From the NCBI RefSeq assembly GCF_901875575.1, contig NZ_CABFMF010000011.1, positions 401,141 through 465,140 on the forward strand: a stretch of 64,000 nucleotides of DNA, written 5' to 3'. This document shows, in pieces, positions 32,053 through 41,277 of this stretch (position 1 is the stretch's first letter; every line of letters starts with the position of its first letter). The position numbers were made by a program, and so were the translations under genes. The notes beneath the pieces were generated by a model that saw only the letters and a program-made list of their open reading frames with translations, ran no database searches and was not told the origin of the DNA. This DNA comes from an uncultured Streptococcus sp. (lineage in GTDB: Bacteria > Bacillota > Bacilli > Lactobacillales > Streptococcaceae).

Positions 32053-32113
32053 AGAAAGGGGCAGAAGCCCCAACCTCTACTTGATAGTGTACCATCATTT
32101 GCCGTGAAAAGCA

Positions 32114-32218
32114 ATGAGTGAAGAAATTGGATTGATAATCCTAGCAGGATTTGTGATTGTATCTTTTACTATTCGTCAGATAGTGAAGTACCGATGTGAT
32201 AAAAAAGATAAGGAATAG
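32114..32218 (+). CDS. Tiny single-helix membrane protein
   Basis: A 34-residue frame with one hydrophobic helix (LIILAGFVIVSFTI) and a basic tail (KYRCDKKDKE). No recognisable family. It lies between two other tiny genes in the same direction. Ribosome site weak, so support is moderate. Confidence 0.4.
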   Translation: MSEEIGLIILAGFVIVSFTIRQIVKYRCDKKDKE

Positions 32219-32222
32219 GGAA

Positions 32223-32384
32223 ATGAGTGAACTAGAAAGAACAGCCCTCAGTGAGATATTGAGGACGGTGATATATATTGCTGAGAAGTTGGATGAAGTA
32301 GAGTTGACTACGTCATTCTTAAAAGGTAGCGTAGATGCTTTAAAACTTAGGACTGACCAGTTTGTTTCTGAGCTAAGTTCGTAA
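32223..32384 (+). CDS. Small acidic phage-type protein, unknown function
   Basis: A 53-residue, probably helical protein starting at the ATG at 32223, just after the previous stop and preceded by ATAGGG. No motif recognised. It converges with and overlaps the 3' end of the truncated gene at 32347 by 38 bases, so the two ends may have been joined by a deletion. Confidence 0.45.
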   Translation: MSELERTALSEILRTVIYIAEKLDEVELTTSFLKGSVDALKLRTDQFVSELSS

Positions 32385-32829
32385 GAGCATTGAGCAATTC
32401 GGGGTTTTTAATCATTTCAGGGAGTATCAAAGCTAGCATACGCTCTTCTATAGTTTGTTCTGGTTTAGAGTGTTTAGCGACTTGTTCAGCTACCGTGTTA
32501 ATAATAGTCGCATTATTTTGAGCGATAAGACCCATGATGGCATCTAATTTATTATTTATAGTTGTCAAAAAAGATGTATCTATATTTGATGAAGAGAGAG
32601 TTGAGGTATCAGACTGGCTCTCAAAATCAAAAATTTCAATTGTTTCCTTTAGTCGTTTTATTGCAGTGTTAGCTTTATCTAAATCATTTGTAGCATATTT
32701 TATAGCTCTTAAAGTGGTGACATCAAATAGGATAGAGTGTCCTTCTTCTATGATAGGAATGACAAGTTTACCAAGTGCTTGACGGTACCCAAATTCATAG
32801 AAAACATTAGAATTATAAAACCACGAATC
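32347..32829 (-). pseudogene. 5'-truncated TIR-like / nucleoside deoxyribosyltransferase-like gene
   Basis: An open frame of 161 codons on the minus strand that begins directly after a TAG (complement of 32830-32832) inside the terminator of the neighbouring reductase gene. It has no start codon for the N-terminal part; a TTG at 32566-32568 could start only the last 73 residues. The first residues, NSNVFYEFGYRQALGK followed by LVIPII and SILFD, match the C-terminal signature of TIR-like or nucleoside 2-deoxyribosyltransferase-like folds, often found in nucleotide-signalling and defence effectors. A helical tail follows. The catalytic N-terminal half is missing, cut off exactly at the island border. 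Confidence 0.6.
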
Positions 32830-32846
32830 CTATGCGACTCGTGGTT
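32819..32846 (-). terminator. Terminator of the ferredoxin-NADP reductase gene
   Basis: AACCACGA and TCGTGGTT form an 8-pair stem, followed on the minus strand by TTTTAT. The right border of the island falls within or next to it. Confidence 0.8.
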
Positions 32847-32852
32847 CTTTTC

Positions 32853-33821
32853 TTATAAACTTGTAGAGTGTTTTGGTTGTACTTTTTGGTCTGGATCCAG
32901 GTAGTTAATAGCGTTATTAACAGCAGTTGGTGCTTCTCCGAGACCAGTAGCAATTAAATCAATCTTACCGTCATAGTAGCAACAGTCTCCGATAGCATAG
33001 ATTCCAGCTTGGCTAGATTCTTGTTTGCTATTTACGATAATCTTGTGGCGGTTGAGATCCAGACCCCAGTTTTTAAGGTTACCGACAGAAGATTTGAAGC
33101 CATAGTTAACAAAGAGATGATCTAAGTCAATGGTTTCAGTTTCATCAGATTTGACTTTTGTGATTTCAAGTTTATTGAGCGTTTTTCCATTTCCAAGGAG
33201 TTGGCTAGGGACAAATGGTGTCTTGATGCTTACAGAAGATTCTTGCAAAGCTTGTACACTATGCTCCAAGGCACGGAAATTATCTCTACGGTGAACAAGG
33301 GTAGTTGGTGCAATTTTTTCAAAAGCCAGTGCCCAATCTACAGCGGAGTCTCCGCCACCAAGAATGGTCACTTTCTTACCAGCATATTGCTGAATGTTGG
33401 AAACGTGGTAGTGGATGTTTTCATAACCTTCTACACCTTCTAATTCTAGAGGACGCGGTTTGAAGGCACCACCTCCCATTGCGATAATGACAGTTTTTGT
33501 CAGATGCTGTCCTTTATTGGTTGTGATGGTATAGCTACTGTCTGTTTTCTCAATATCCAAAACTGTTTCATTGAGGTGAATTGGGGTCTCAAAACCATTT
33601 AATTGCTCAATGAGACGATTTGTCAATTCTTCACCAGTTAGGTTGGGAAAACCTGGGACATCAAGAATTTGTTTTTCAGGGTAGAGGATAGCAGGTTGGC
33701 CTCCAAGTTGAGGTAGAGAGTCAATAAGTTGAACTTTGGCTTGGCGAAGGTGAGCATAAAAGGCTGCAAAGAGCCCTACAGGGCCACCGCCTACAATAGT
33801 AATATCATATAGTTGAGACAT
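32853..33821 (-). CDS. Ferredoxin/flavodoxin-NADP reductase, thioredoxin-reductase-like (YumC type)
   Basis: A 322-residue flavoprotein. FAD is bound by the N-terminal GGGPVGLFAAFYA, and the NADPH domain has ILGGGDSAVDWAL (about residues 153-165). The CxxC pair of true thioredoxin reductases is absent, which points to the YumC-type reductase. GIYAIGDCCYYDGKIDLIATGLGEA is the C-terminal FAD segment. A GGAGA ribosome site precedes the ATG. Confidence 0.9.
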   Translation of the reverse strand: MSQLYDITIVGGGPVGLFAAFYAHLRQAKVQLIDSLPQLGGQPAILYPEKQILDVPGFPNLTGEELTNRLIEQLNGFETPIHLNETVLDIEKTDSSYTITTNKGQHLTKTVIIAMGGGAFKPRPLELEGVEGYENIHYHVSNIQQYAGKKVTILGGGDSAVDWALAFEKIAPTTLVHRRDNFRALEHSVQALQESSVSIKTPFVPSQLLGNGKTLNKLEITKVKSDETETIDLDHLFVNYGFKSSVGNLKNWGLDLNRHKIIVNSKQESSQAGIYAIGDCCYYDGKIDLIATGLGEAPTAVNNAINYLDPDQKVQPKHSTSL

Positions 33822-33938
33822 GATTTCTCCTTATTTTTCTAATGATTCTATTTTATCATATTTTATTTAAAATTAGAAAATATGATTCAAATTCTTTTTA
33901 AGATAGCTTTCGAGCATAACTTGTTAATCGAAAAGCAA

Positions 33939-34471
33939 TTATTGGAATTCACCGATAGGGATAAAATCTTTTTCTTTTGAAGATTTTGCAACAATTTCAA
34001 ATTGTCCATCAGCTTTTTCATAGCCGATGGTTATCGTAGTTTTATCATCGGGTAATTATTTTGCAAACTCTGAAATACTCATGCAAATGAATACGATATC
34101 ATTGTTTTGATCCCTTATAGCAGAATGTGCGTTTAGGGCATCAAGAGATTGGTGAGTAGATTCCTTTGTTTGTCCAATAAGCGAAATCTTGATATTATCA
34201 TGTGGTTCAGTATTATCTGGTGTCGTGATATTATTTTCAATTGAAATAGTAGCGGCTTCAGTGTCACCAGGATTTAAACGACCTTTGAGTAAGGAAGTAA
34301 CTTCTTTATATTGACTATTCTTTGCTTTTGTTTGCTCGATAGACGAGGTAGAAGTGCTTTGCTCGGTTTTGGGCTATTCCTTGTTTTCAGAGGTAGTTGA
34401 TTTATTATGTGAGCAAGCTACTAAGACAGTAGCAGAAATAAAGATGATTGATGTTGAGAATAGTTTTTCAC
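33939..34471 (-). pseudogene. Decayed lipoprotein gene
   Basis: The reductase-cdaA gap of about 930 bases holds no intact gene, but the minus strand reads as a lipoprotein with three lesions. A GTG start (complement of 34469-34471) is one base out of frame with a lipobox region (ATVLVACSH), suggesting a lost A in an A run. Two in-frame stops then follow: TAG after TSENKE, and TAA after SISEFAK. Between and after them the frame stays open to the TAA at 33939-33941, including EVTSLLKGRLNPGDTEAAT and KTTITIGYEKADGQFEIV. Product family not recognised. The single consistent frame argues that it was once coding. Confidence 0.7.
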
Positions 34472-34686
34472 AGTTTTAATTCTTTCGAAATGAACAGGCT
34501 TCTATTATTTATTTTTGGTTCATGAAAAGCTATGACTAAAGTTAGATTATAGCCGTTAAAAAAGTTTTGTAAAGTTTTAAATTGGAATTTGATCAAATAA
34601 AGTCATGAGAATGTTTATTTCAATCTTAGTTTTATCTATACTTTTTCTCAAAATCTATTTTTTTGAACGGACTGTTTCAAAATCAG

Positions 34687-34715
34687 TTAAAGAATTTTCA
34701 GAAAAATGATATAAT
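34687..34715 (+). promoter_or_regulatory. Promoter of the cdaA operon
   Basis: TTAAAG (34687-34692), 17-base spacer, TGA plus TATAAT (34710-34715), an extended -10. GAGGAGG follows ahead of the ATG at 34752. Confidence 0.65.
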
Positions 34716-34751
34716 AGAAAAGAACCTGTTTGAATGAGGAGGAGATAGTGG

Positions 34752-35609
34752 ATGAATTTTCAACAATTAACCAACTCGCAATATTGGACTAGCTTATTTT
34801 CCAGTCCTTTAAGTATCGCCATCAATATTTTTGATATTTTGATTGTTGCCTATATTTTATATCGTTTTACAAAAGCGATAGCAGGTACCAAAATTATGAT
34901 TCTGGTACGTGGGGTAATCATTTTTGTATTGGCGCAATTTGTGGCAAATATCCTAGGGTTAACAACTATTTCTTGGTTGATTAATCAGATTATTACTTAT
35001 GGAGTTATTGCCGCAGTAGTGATTTTTTCTCCAGAAATTCGGACGGGATTGGAGCGATTGGGTAGAGCGACAGATTTTTTCTCTAATTCTACAGTCAGTG
35101 CAGAAGAGCAAATGATTCGCTCCTTCGTAAAGTCTGTTGAATACATGAGTCCTCGAAAAATTGGAGCACTTGTTGCAATTCAGCGAGTTCGTACGTTGCA
35201 GGAATATATTGCTACAGGTATTCCCTTAGATTCAAAAATCTCAGCAGAACTCCTTATTAATATTTTTATCCCCAACACACCTTTACACGACGGGGCAGTG
35301 ATTATTCGGGACAATCGTATTGCAGTAACATCAGCTTATTTACCCTTGACAGGAAGAACAGGAATTTCTAAAGAGTTTGGAACTAGGCACAGAGCTGCAA
35401 TTGGCTTATCTGAAGTTTCGGATGCCTTGACTTTCATTGTTTCGGAAGAGACAGGAGGCATCTCTATCACATACAACGGAGTATTTAAGCATAACCTAAG
35501 TCTTGAAGAATTTGAAGCTGAACTACGCGCCCTTCTTTTACCAGTGGTTGAGGAAAAAGTTACTTTCAAAGATCGTTTGTTAGGAGGTAGGAAATATGAG
35601 AAAAAATAG
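34752..35609 (+). CDS. cdaA: Membrane diadenylate cyclase CdaA
   Basis: Makes the second messenger c-di-AMP from two ATP. Three N-terminal helices (residues about 15-90) are followed by a DAC domain. The DGA motif (LHDGAVIIRDNR) and the RHR motif (GTRHRAAIG) are both present, so it should be active. 285 residues. It forms the conserved cdaA-cdaR-glmM trio with the next two genes; CdaR and GlmM both modulate the cyclase in related species. Overlaps cdaR by 14 bases. Confidence 0.95.
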   Translation: MNFQQLTNSQYWTSLFSSPLSIAINIFDILIVAYILYRFTKAIAGTKIMILVRGVIIFVLAQFVANILGLTTISWLINQIITYGVIAAVVIFSPEIRTGLERLGRATDFFSNSTVSAEEQMIRSFVKSVEYMSPRKIGALVAIQRVRTLQEYIATGIPLDSKISAELLINIFIPNTPLHDGAVIIRDNRIAVTSAYLPLTGRTGISKEFGTRHRAAIGLSEVSDALTFIVSEETGGISITYNGVFKHNLSLEEFEAELRALLLPVVEEKVTFKDRLLGGRKYEKK

Positions 35610-36360
35610 TTTATATATTGTTTCCTCTCTATTTTTTGCTTTTGTTTTATTTGTCTATGCAACTTCTACAAATTTTCAAAATAGCACTACTGTAAGGCAG
35701 GTAAAATCTGAGACCTATAGCAATACAATACCAAATGTACCAATTGATATTCAATACGATAATAATCAATATTTTATCAGTGGCTTTGCTTCAGAGGTGT
35801 CTGTAATATTGACAGGTGCCAATAGGGTAACCTTAGCTAGCGAAATGCAAGAAAGTACAAGGAAATTTAAAGTGACAGCCGATTTGAAAGATGCTAGTGA
35901 AGGAACTATTGAAGTCCCTTTGACAATTGAAAATCTCCCCAACGGCCTAACTGCTGTGGCAACCCCTCAAAAAATTACTGTCAAAGTTGGTAAAAAGGTG
36001 AGACGTGATAATATGACTGTTGTGCCACAAATTGAACAAAGTCAAATTGATCCTAAGTTACAAATTGATAGCGTAGCAGTATCTAACGAACGAGTTTCTG
36101 TCACAACAGATCAGGAAACAGTAACTAAAATTGATCGGATTATTGCCGTTCTACCAACTAGTGAACGAATTACTGGGAACTATACTGGTTCAGTACCTCT
36201 TCAAGCTATTGATCGAAATGGTGTTGCCTTACCAGTAGTGATTACTCCGTTTGATACTATTATGAAGATAACAACTAAACCAGTAGCTCCAAGTTCAAGT
36301 AGCTCTAGTTCATCAGAAAATTCTTCTACGACTAAAGCTAATAGTTCTAAACCAAACTAA
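35596..36360 (+). CDS. cdaR: CdaR (YbbR-domain regulator of CdaA)
   Basis: A 254-residue protein with an N-terminal membrane anchor (about residues 5-23) and extracellular YbbR-type beta domains, ending in a Ser-rich tail (about residues 232-250). In Firmicutes it binds CdaA and tunes c-di-AMP synthesis. Its start lies inside cdaA behind TAGGAGG, so translation is coupled. Confidence 0.92.
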   Translation: MRKNSLYIVSSLFFAFVLFVYATSTNFQNSTTVRQVKSETYSNTIPNVPIDIQYDNNQYFISGFASEVSVILTGANRVTLASEMQESTRKFKVTADLKDASEGTIEVPLTIENLPNGLTAVATPQKITVKVGKKVRRDNMTVVPQIEQSQIDPKLQIDSVAVSNERVSVTTDQETVTKIDRIIAVLPTSERITGNYTGSVPLQAIDRNGVALPVVITPFDTIMKITTKPVAPSSSSSSSSENSSTTKANSSKPN

Positions 36361-36389
36361 GTAAAAACAGAAAAGGAATTTATTAAAAA

Positions 36390-37742
36390 ATGGGTAAATA
36401 TTTCGGAACCGACGGTGTCCGTGGAGAAGCAAACGTAGAACTGACGCCAGAGTTGGCCTTTAAATTGGGGCGCTTTGGAGGTTATGTTCTTAGCCAACAT
36501 GAGACGGAAGCGCCTAAAGTCTTTGTGGGACGTGACACACGTATCTCTGGAGAAATGCTAGAATCTGCTTTGGTGGCAGGACTTCTTTCTGTAGGGATTC
36601 ATGTCTACAAGCTGGGGGTCCTTGCAACACCAGCTGTAGCATACTTGGTAAAGACAGAAGGAGCAAGTGCTGGTGTCATGATATCAGCTAGCCATAATCC
36701 TGCTCTAGACAATGGGATTAAGTTCTTTGGTGGAGATGGTTTTAAATTAGACGATGATAAAGAAGCAGAAATTGAAGCCTTACTGGATGCTGCTGAAGAT
36801 ACTCTACCTCGTCCTAGTGCAGAAGGCTTGGGAACATTGGTGGATTATCCAGAAGGCTTGCGTAAGTATGAAGCATATCTGGTTTCAACAGGAACTACTC
36901 TTGAGGGAATGACAGTAGCCTTAGATACGGCAAATGGAGCAGCTTCTACAAGTGCTCGTCAAATCTTTGCAGATCTTGGTGCTCAGTTGACTGTCATTGG
37001 TGAAGCTCCAGATGGTCTCAACATTAACTTAAATGTTGGTTCAACACATCCAGAAACCTTACAGAAAGTGGTAAGAGAGAGCCAGTCAGCTATTGGTTTA
37101 GCCTTTGATGGGGACAGCGATCGTTTGATTGCAGTTGATGAAAATGGTGAGATTGTCGATGGTGATAGGATTATGTACATCATTGGGAAATACCTTTCTG
37201 AAAAAGGACAACTGACTCAAAATACTATCGTAACAACTGTCATGTCTAATCTAGGTTTTCACAAGGCCTTAGATCGTGAAGGTATTAATAAAGTAGTCAC
37301 TGCAGTTGGTGACCGTTATGTCGTTGAAGAAATGAGAAAATCAGGCTATAATCTAGGTGGAGAACAGTCTGGTCATGTTATCTTGATGGATTACAATACA
37401 ACAGGCGATGGTCAGTTATCTGCGGTTCAATTGACTAAAATTATGAAAGAAACAGGAAAGAGTCTTTCTCAGCTTGCAGCAGAAGTAACTATCTACCCTC
37501 AAAAACTAGTGAATATTCGTGTAGAAAATGCTATGAAAGAGAAAGCCATGGAAGTTCCATCTATTAAAGCTGTTATCGAAAAGATGGAAGAAGAGATGGC
37601 TGGTAACGGTCGTATCCTTGTCCGTCCAAGTGGGACAGAACCTCTCTTACGAGTGATGGCGGAAGCTCCAACAATCGAAGAAGTGGACTACTATGTTGAT
37701 ACCATTGCAGACCTTGTTCGTGCTGAAATTGGGATTGACTAA
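36390..37742 (+). CDS. glmM: Phosphoglucosamine mutase GlmM
   Basis: Converts GlcN-6-P to GlcN-1-P on the way to UDP-GlcNAc and peptidoglycan. 450 residues. The active-site phosphoserine is Ser101 in MISASHNP, the metal loop is FDGDSDR, the sugar-binding loop GEQSGH and the phosphate loop RPSGTEP. An AAAAGGAAT ribosome site lies before the ATG. Confidence 0.97.
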   Translation: MGKYFGTDGVRGEANVELTPELAFKLGRFGGYVLSQHETEAPKVFVGRDTRISGEMLESALVAGLLSVGIHVYKLGVLATPAVAYLVKTEGASAGVMISASHNPALDNGIKFFGGDGFKLDDDKEAEIEALLDAAEDTLPRPSAEGLGTLVDYPEGLRKYEAYLVSTGTTLEGMTVALDTANGAASTSARQIFADLGAQLTVIGEAPDGLNINLNVGSTHPETLQKVVRESQSAIGLAFDGDSDRLIAVDENGEIVDGDRIMYIIGKYLSEKGQLTQNTIVTTVMSNLGFHKALDREGINKVVTAVGDRYVVEEMRKSGYNLGGEQSGHVILMDYNTTGDGQLSAVQLTKIMKETGKSLSQLAAEVTIYPQKLVNIRVENAMKEKAMEVPSIKAVIEKMEEEMAGNGRILVRPSGTEPLLRVMAEAPTIEEVDYYVDTIADLVRAEIGID

Positions 37743-37815
37743 AACTGAGAAAACTAGATGAAAATAAAAAAATATGGTACAATAGCTTAGAATATTGTAG
37801 CCAAGGGAGAGAAAA

Positions 37816-38190
37816 ATGAATCTTAAACGTGAACAAGAATTTGTGAGTCAGTATCATTTTGATGCGCGTAATTTTGAGTGGGAAAATGAAAATGGCGCAC
37901 CTGAAACAAAGGTAGATGTCAATTTTCAATTGCTCCAACATGACCAAGAAAATCAAGTGACTTCGTTGATTGTCATTTTAACTTTCATGATTGTTTTTGA
38001 CAAGTTTGTTATCAGTGGAACCATTTCTCAGGTCAATCATGTAAACGATCGTATCGTTAATGAACCAAGTGAGTTGAGTCAAGAAGAAGTTGAGACTTTG
38101 GCTCGACCATGTTTGAATATGTTGAACCGTTTGACTTATGAAGTAACTGAAATTGCTCTAGACTTACCAGGAATTAATTTGGAGTTCTAA
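37816..38190 (+). CDS. DUF1149 family protein
   Basis: A 124-residue acidic cytosolic protein of the streptococcal DUF1149 family (SecB-like fold by family description). It has its own extended -10 promoter (TGG-TACAAT, 37775-37783) and an AGGGAGA ribosome site. The degV gene starts one base after its stop, so the pair is coupled. Function unknown; a chaperone-like role is only suggested by the fold. Confidence 0.8.
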   Translation: MNLKREQEFVSQYHFDARNFEWENENGAPETKVDVNFQLLQHDQENQVTSLIVILTFMIVFDKFVISGTISQVNHVNDRIVNEPSELSQEEVETLARPCLNMLNRLTYEVTEIALDLPGINLEF

Positions 38191-38191
38191 G

Positions 38192-39040
38192 ATGAAACTA
38201 GCTGTTATCACAGATTCTTCTGCCTATCTTAATAAAGAAATTTTGAACAGAGAAGATTTATTTGTCCTAGATATCCCTGTTAATATTGATGGTCAGGAAT
38301 ATATTGAAGGTGTCAATCTTACTGCTGAAGAATTTTATCAAAAGATGGCTCAAGCTTCTGAATTACCTAAAACAAGTCAACCAAGTATTGCTAAGTTGGA
38401 TGAAATCTTAACATCATTGAAAGAAAAGGGTTATACGCATGTATTGGGGTTATTCCTATCATCAGGAATTTCAGGATTTTATCAAAATATTCAATATATG
38501 GTAGATGACTATGAAGGATTAACTATTGCTTTTCCAGATACCTTGATTACAAGTGCACCTCTAGGAATTATGGTTGAGAGTGTTTTTAGTTGGAGAGACC
38601 AAGGGGATGATTTTGTTATTATCCAAGATAAGTTAGCTATTCAAATCAGTCATACCTCAGCCTTTATCATGGTTGATGATTTGGATCACTTGGTTAAAGG
38701 AGGGCGCCTTTCAAATGGTGCTGCTCTATTGGGAAATCTTCTTAGTATCAAGCCAATTCTATATTTCAATAAACATGGTGTGATTGAAGTTTATGAAAAG
38801 GTTCGTACAGAAAAGAAAGCAACCAAGCGCTTGATTGAAATCATCAAGGAAACCACAGCTTCAGGTCAATACCGTGTCATTGTCATTCACGGAAATTCTC
38901 CTGAAAAGGCTGAAGAATTGCGTCAGCACTTACTTGAATCTGGAGTAGGTACGGATATTTCACTTGCTACATTTGGTAGTGTCATTGGAACACACTTGGG
39001 AGCAGGAAGTATTGCATTGGGTTATATTCCAGTGATTTAG
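38192..39040 (+). CDS. DegV family fatty-acid-binding protein
   Basis: A 282-residue DegV protein, a two-domain fold that holds a fatty acid, related to FakB of the fatty-acid kinase system. N-terminal ITDSSAYL and PKTSQPS, and central [29 protein letters not shown], are family hallmarks. Starts immediately after the DUF1149 gene. Whether it partners with FakA cannot be decided from sequence. Confidence 0.9.
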   Translation: MKLAVITDSSAYLNKEILNREDLFVLDIPVNIDGQEYIEGVNLTAEEFYQKMAQASELPKTSQPSIAKLDEILTSLKEKGYTHVLGLFLSSGISGFYQNIQYMVDDYEGLTIAFPDTLITSAPLGIMVESVFSWRDQGDDFVIIQDKLAIQISHTSAFIMVDDLDHLVKGGRLSNGAALLGNLLSIKPILYFNKHGVIEVYEKVRTEKKATKRLIEIIKETTASGQYRVIVIHGNSPEKAEELRQHLLESGVGTDISLATFGSVIGTHLGAGSIALGYIPVI

Positions 39041-39313
39041 TGAGCACTTCTAGACTAGTTAAGAAGGCTTGTATCTTAGAAATTGAACATGGACTATCTG
39101 CATCTTGAAAAAATGCCTGTCTTGCCTTTCATGGAAAGTCAGCGCCATTCCCTATTTTTCATGGACAGCTAAGGTCCTTTGTATCTTGATAATTGAATAC
39201 GCCTGGAACCCTGTGTGAAAAGATAGTTCTTCCAAGGAGTAGACACTCCTTGATCAGAACTCCTATTTTCACTTTGTGTTCTTACAGGCTTTGTATCTTA
39301 GACAGGAGTAGAG
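39041..39313 (+). promoter_or_regulatory. Structured, repeat-containing leader upstream of dapB
   Basis: No gene lies here. The motif TTTGTATCTT or CTTGTATCTT occurs three times (about 39068, 39178, 39290); the first two are followed by a similar AATTGAA block. A long stem-loop spans 39215-39272: GTGAAAA/TTTTCAC outside, AGTTCT/AGAACT in the middle, and CAAGGAGT/ACTCCTTG around a short loop. No lysine riboswitch signature was recognised. A cis-acting RNA for the dapB-cca-ABC-F operon is possible. Confidence 0.5.
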
Positions 39314-40081
39314 ATGAGTATTCGCGTAATTATTGCTGGTTTTAAGGGAAAGATGGGGCAGGCTGCTTGTCAGATGGTCTTGGCTGATCCAGAATTGGAT
39401 TTGGTAGCAGTTTTGGATCCTTTTGAGTCTGAGTCAGAATGGCAGGGTATTCCTGTTTTCAAGGATAAGGTTGATTTAGCAGGATTTGAAGCGGATGTCT
39501 GGGTAGATTTCACAACTCCAGCTGTTGCCTATGAAAATACACGCTTTGCTCTTGAAAATGGCTTTGCTCCAGTAGTTGGAACAACAGGTTTCACAAGTGA
39601 AGAAATTGCAGAGCTAAAAGAATTTTCTCGTGAACAAGATTTGGGTGGCTTGATTGCTCCTAACTTTGCCTTGGGTGCTGTCTTGCTCATGCAATTTGCA
39701 ACGCAGGCTGCCAAATATTTCCCAAATGTGGAGATTATCGAGCTCCATCATGATAAGAAAAAGGATGCTCCGAGTGGAACAGCCATTAAAACAGCTGAGT
39801 TGATGGCAGAGGTTCGAGAGTCTATCCAGCAAGGTGTAGCAGACGAGGAAGAGCTGATTGCAGGTGCCCGTGGTGCTGACTTTGATGGCATGCGCATCCA
39901 CTCAGTTCGTTTGCCAGGCTTGGTAGCTCATCAGGAAGTCATTTTTGGCAATCAGGGAGAAGGATTGACCCTTCGTCATGACTCCTATGATCGCAGCTCC
40001 TTCATGACAGGGGTGAATTTGGGAATTAAAGAAGTTGTCAAGCGTCATGAGCTTGTCTATGGATTAGAACACTTATTATGA
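39314..40081 (+). CDS. dapB: 4-hydroxy-tetrahydrodipicolinate reductase
   Basis: NAD(P)H-dependent step in lysine biosynthesis. 255 residues. The N-terminal [10 protein letters not shown] binds NAD(P), VDFTTPA and GTTGFT follow, and [15 protein letters not shown] contains the catalytic His/Lys pair. ATGA overlap with cca. Confidence 0.95.
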   Translation: MSIRVIIAGFKGKMGQAACQMVLADPELDLVAVLDPFESESEWQGIPVFKDKVDLAGFEADVWVDFTTPAVAYENTRFALENGFAPVVGTTGFTSEEIAELKEFSREQDLGGLIAPNFALGAVLLMQFATQAAKYFPNVEIIELHHDKKKDAPSGTAIKTAELMAEVRESIQQGVADEEELIAGARGADFDGMRIHSVRLPGLVAHQEVIFGNQGEGLTLRHDSYDRSSFMTGVNLGIKEVVKRHELVYGLEHLL

Positions 40082-41277
40082 GATTAACACAAATGCCTTC
40101 TGAATTTCAGAAGGCTTTACCAGTATTAGAAAAAATTAAAGAAGCGGGCTTTGAGGCCTATTTTGTTGGAGGTTCTGTTCGAGATGCCCTCCTTAATCGT
40201 CCCATTCATGATGTGGATATCGCTACTTCCTCCTATCCAGAGGAAACCAAGCAGATTTTTTCCCGCACGGCCGATATCGGAATCGAGCATGGAACAGTTT
40301 TGGTTCTAGATGGAGATGAGGAGTATGAAGTTACTACTTTTCGAACTGAGGATGTCTATGTGGACTATCGCAGACCCAGTGCGGTTTCTTTTGTTCGCTC
40401 GCTAGAAGAAGACCTCAAGCGTCGTGATTTCACAGTCAACGCCTTTGCCTTGGACGAGACAGGGGAAATCATTGACTTGTTCCATGGTTTAGACGATTTG
40501 GAAAATCAAGTCTTGAGGGCAGTAGGAATTGCTAGCGAACGCTTCAATGAAGATGCACTTCGTATTATGCGTGGTTTTCGTTTTCAAGCTAGTCTTGGTT
40601 TTAATATTGAGAAAGATACCTTTACAGCTATGCAGACCTTGACTCCTTTGTTGGAGAAAATTTCTGTAGAGCGTACCTTCGTCGAGTTTGATAAACTCTT
40701 GCTGGCTCCCTTTTGGAGAAGGGGCTTGGCTTCCATGATTGAGAGTCAAGCTTATGACTATCTCCCTGATATGGCATCTAGCCAGGACAAGCTCAACAGA
40801 CTGTTTGATTTGGAGACTGATTTTACTTTTGAATCCTCTGAACAAGCATGGGCGGCTTTACTGTGGGTTTTGGAGATTGAAAATGCACAGCCATTTTTGA
40901 AAGCTTGGAAGACTTCACGCCAATTTGCCAAGCAGGTACAGGATTTACTGACTATTTTAGCTTTGCGGGAACAAGGAGAATTAAGCAAGCGCGATTGTTA
41001 TCGTTTTGACTTGGATTTACTCATTCAGGCTGAAAATCTTCGTCAGGCTCAGGGAAAACTAGTCAACCCACAAGTCATCACAGAAACCTACCAGAGTCTG
41101 ACCATTCATGATAAAAAAGAAATCAAGATCAATGGAGGTATTCTCATCAAGGAATATGGTTACCAGCCGGGCCCTGATTTGGGAGAAATTTTAACAGAGA
41201 TTGAGTATGCCATTGTAGATGGAGATTTGGAAAACGACCTAGAAGCCATTCATGCTTATTTGAGGGAGAAAAAATGA
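40078..41277 (+). CDS. cca: CCA-adding tRNA nucleotidyltransferase
   Basis: Class II nucleotidyltransferase that adds or repairs the tRNA CCA end. 399 residues. The head domain has [18 protein letters not shown] (catalytic aspartates), [10 protein letters not shown] and the [14 protein letters not shown] neck. Overlaps dapB and the ABC-F gene by four bases each, so translational coupling is likely. Confidence 0.95.
   Translation: MRLTQMPSEFQKALPVLEKIKEAGFEAYFVGGSVRDALLNRPIHDVDIATSSYPEETKQIFSRTADIGIEHGTVLVLDGDEEYEVTTFRTEDVYVDYRRPSAVSFVRSLEEDLKRRDFTVNAFALDETGEIIDLFHGLDDLENQVLRAVGIASERFNEDALRIMRGFRFQASLGFNIEKDTFTAMQTLTPLLEKISVERTFVEFDKLLLAPFWRRGLASMIESQAYDYLPDMASSQDKLNRLFDLETDFTFESSEQAWAALLWVLEIENAQPFLKAWKTSRQFAKQVQDLLTILALREQGELSKRDCYRFDLDLLIQAENLRQAQGKLVNPQVITETYQSLTIHDKKEIKINGGILIKEYGYQPGPDLGEILTEIEYAIVDGDLENDLEAIHAYLREKK

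Larger units (their letters stand above)
28310..32829. mobile_element. Small phage-derived genomic island
   Basis: About 4.5 kb between whiA and the ferredoxin-NADP reductase gene, which I recall as near neighbours in pneumococcus. It holds a tyrosine integrase at the left edge, a PemK-like protein, a CI-like repressor with divergent operators, three tiny rightward genes in the early-region position, and a gene truncated exactly at the right border. No replication, packaging or structural genes remain, so it is either a decayed prophage keeping its lysogeny module or a minimal satellite. I found no convincing direct repeat for att sites between 28303-28348 and 32760-32850. Confidence 0.75.

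Noticed and set aside
28303..32850. Direct repeats as attL/attR of the island
   Set aside because: By eye, the 28303-28348 and 32760-32850 stretches share no repeat longer than expected by chance.
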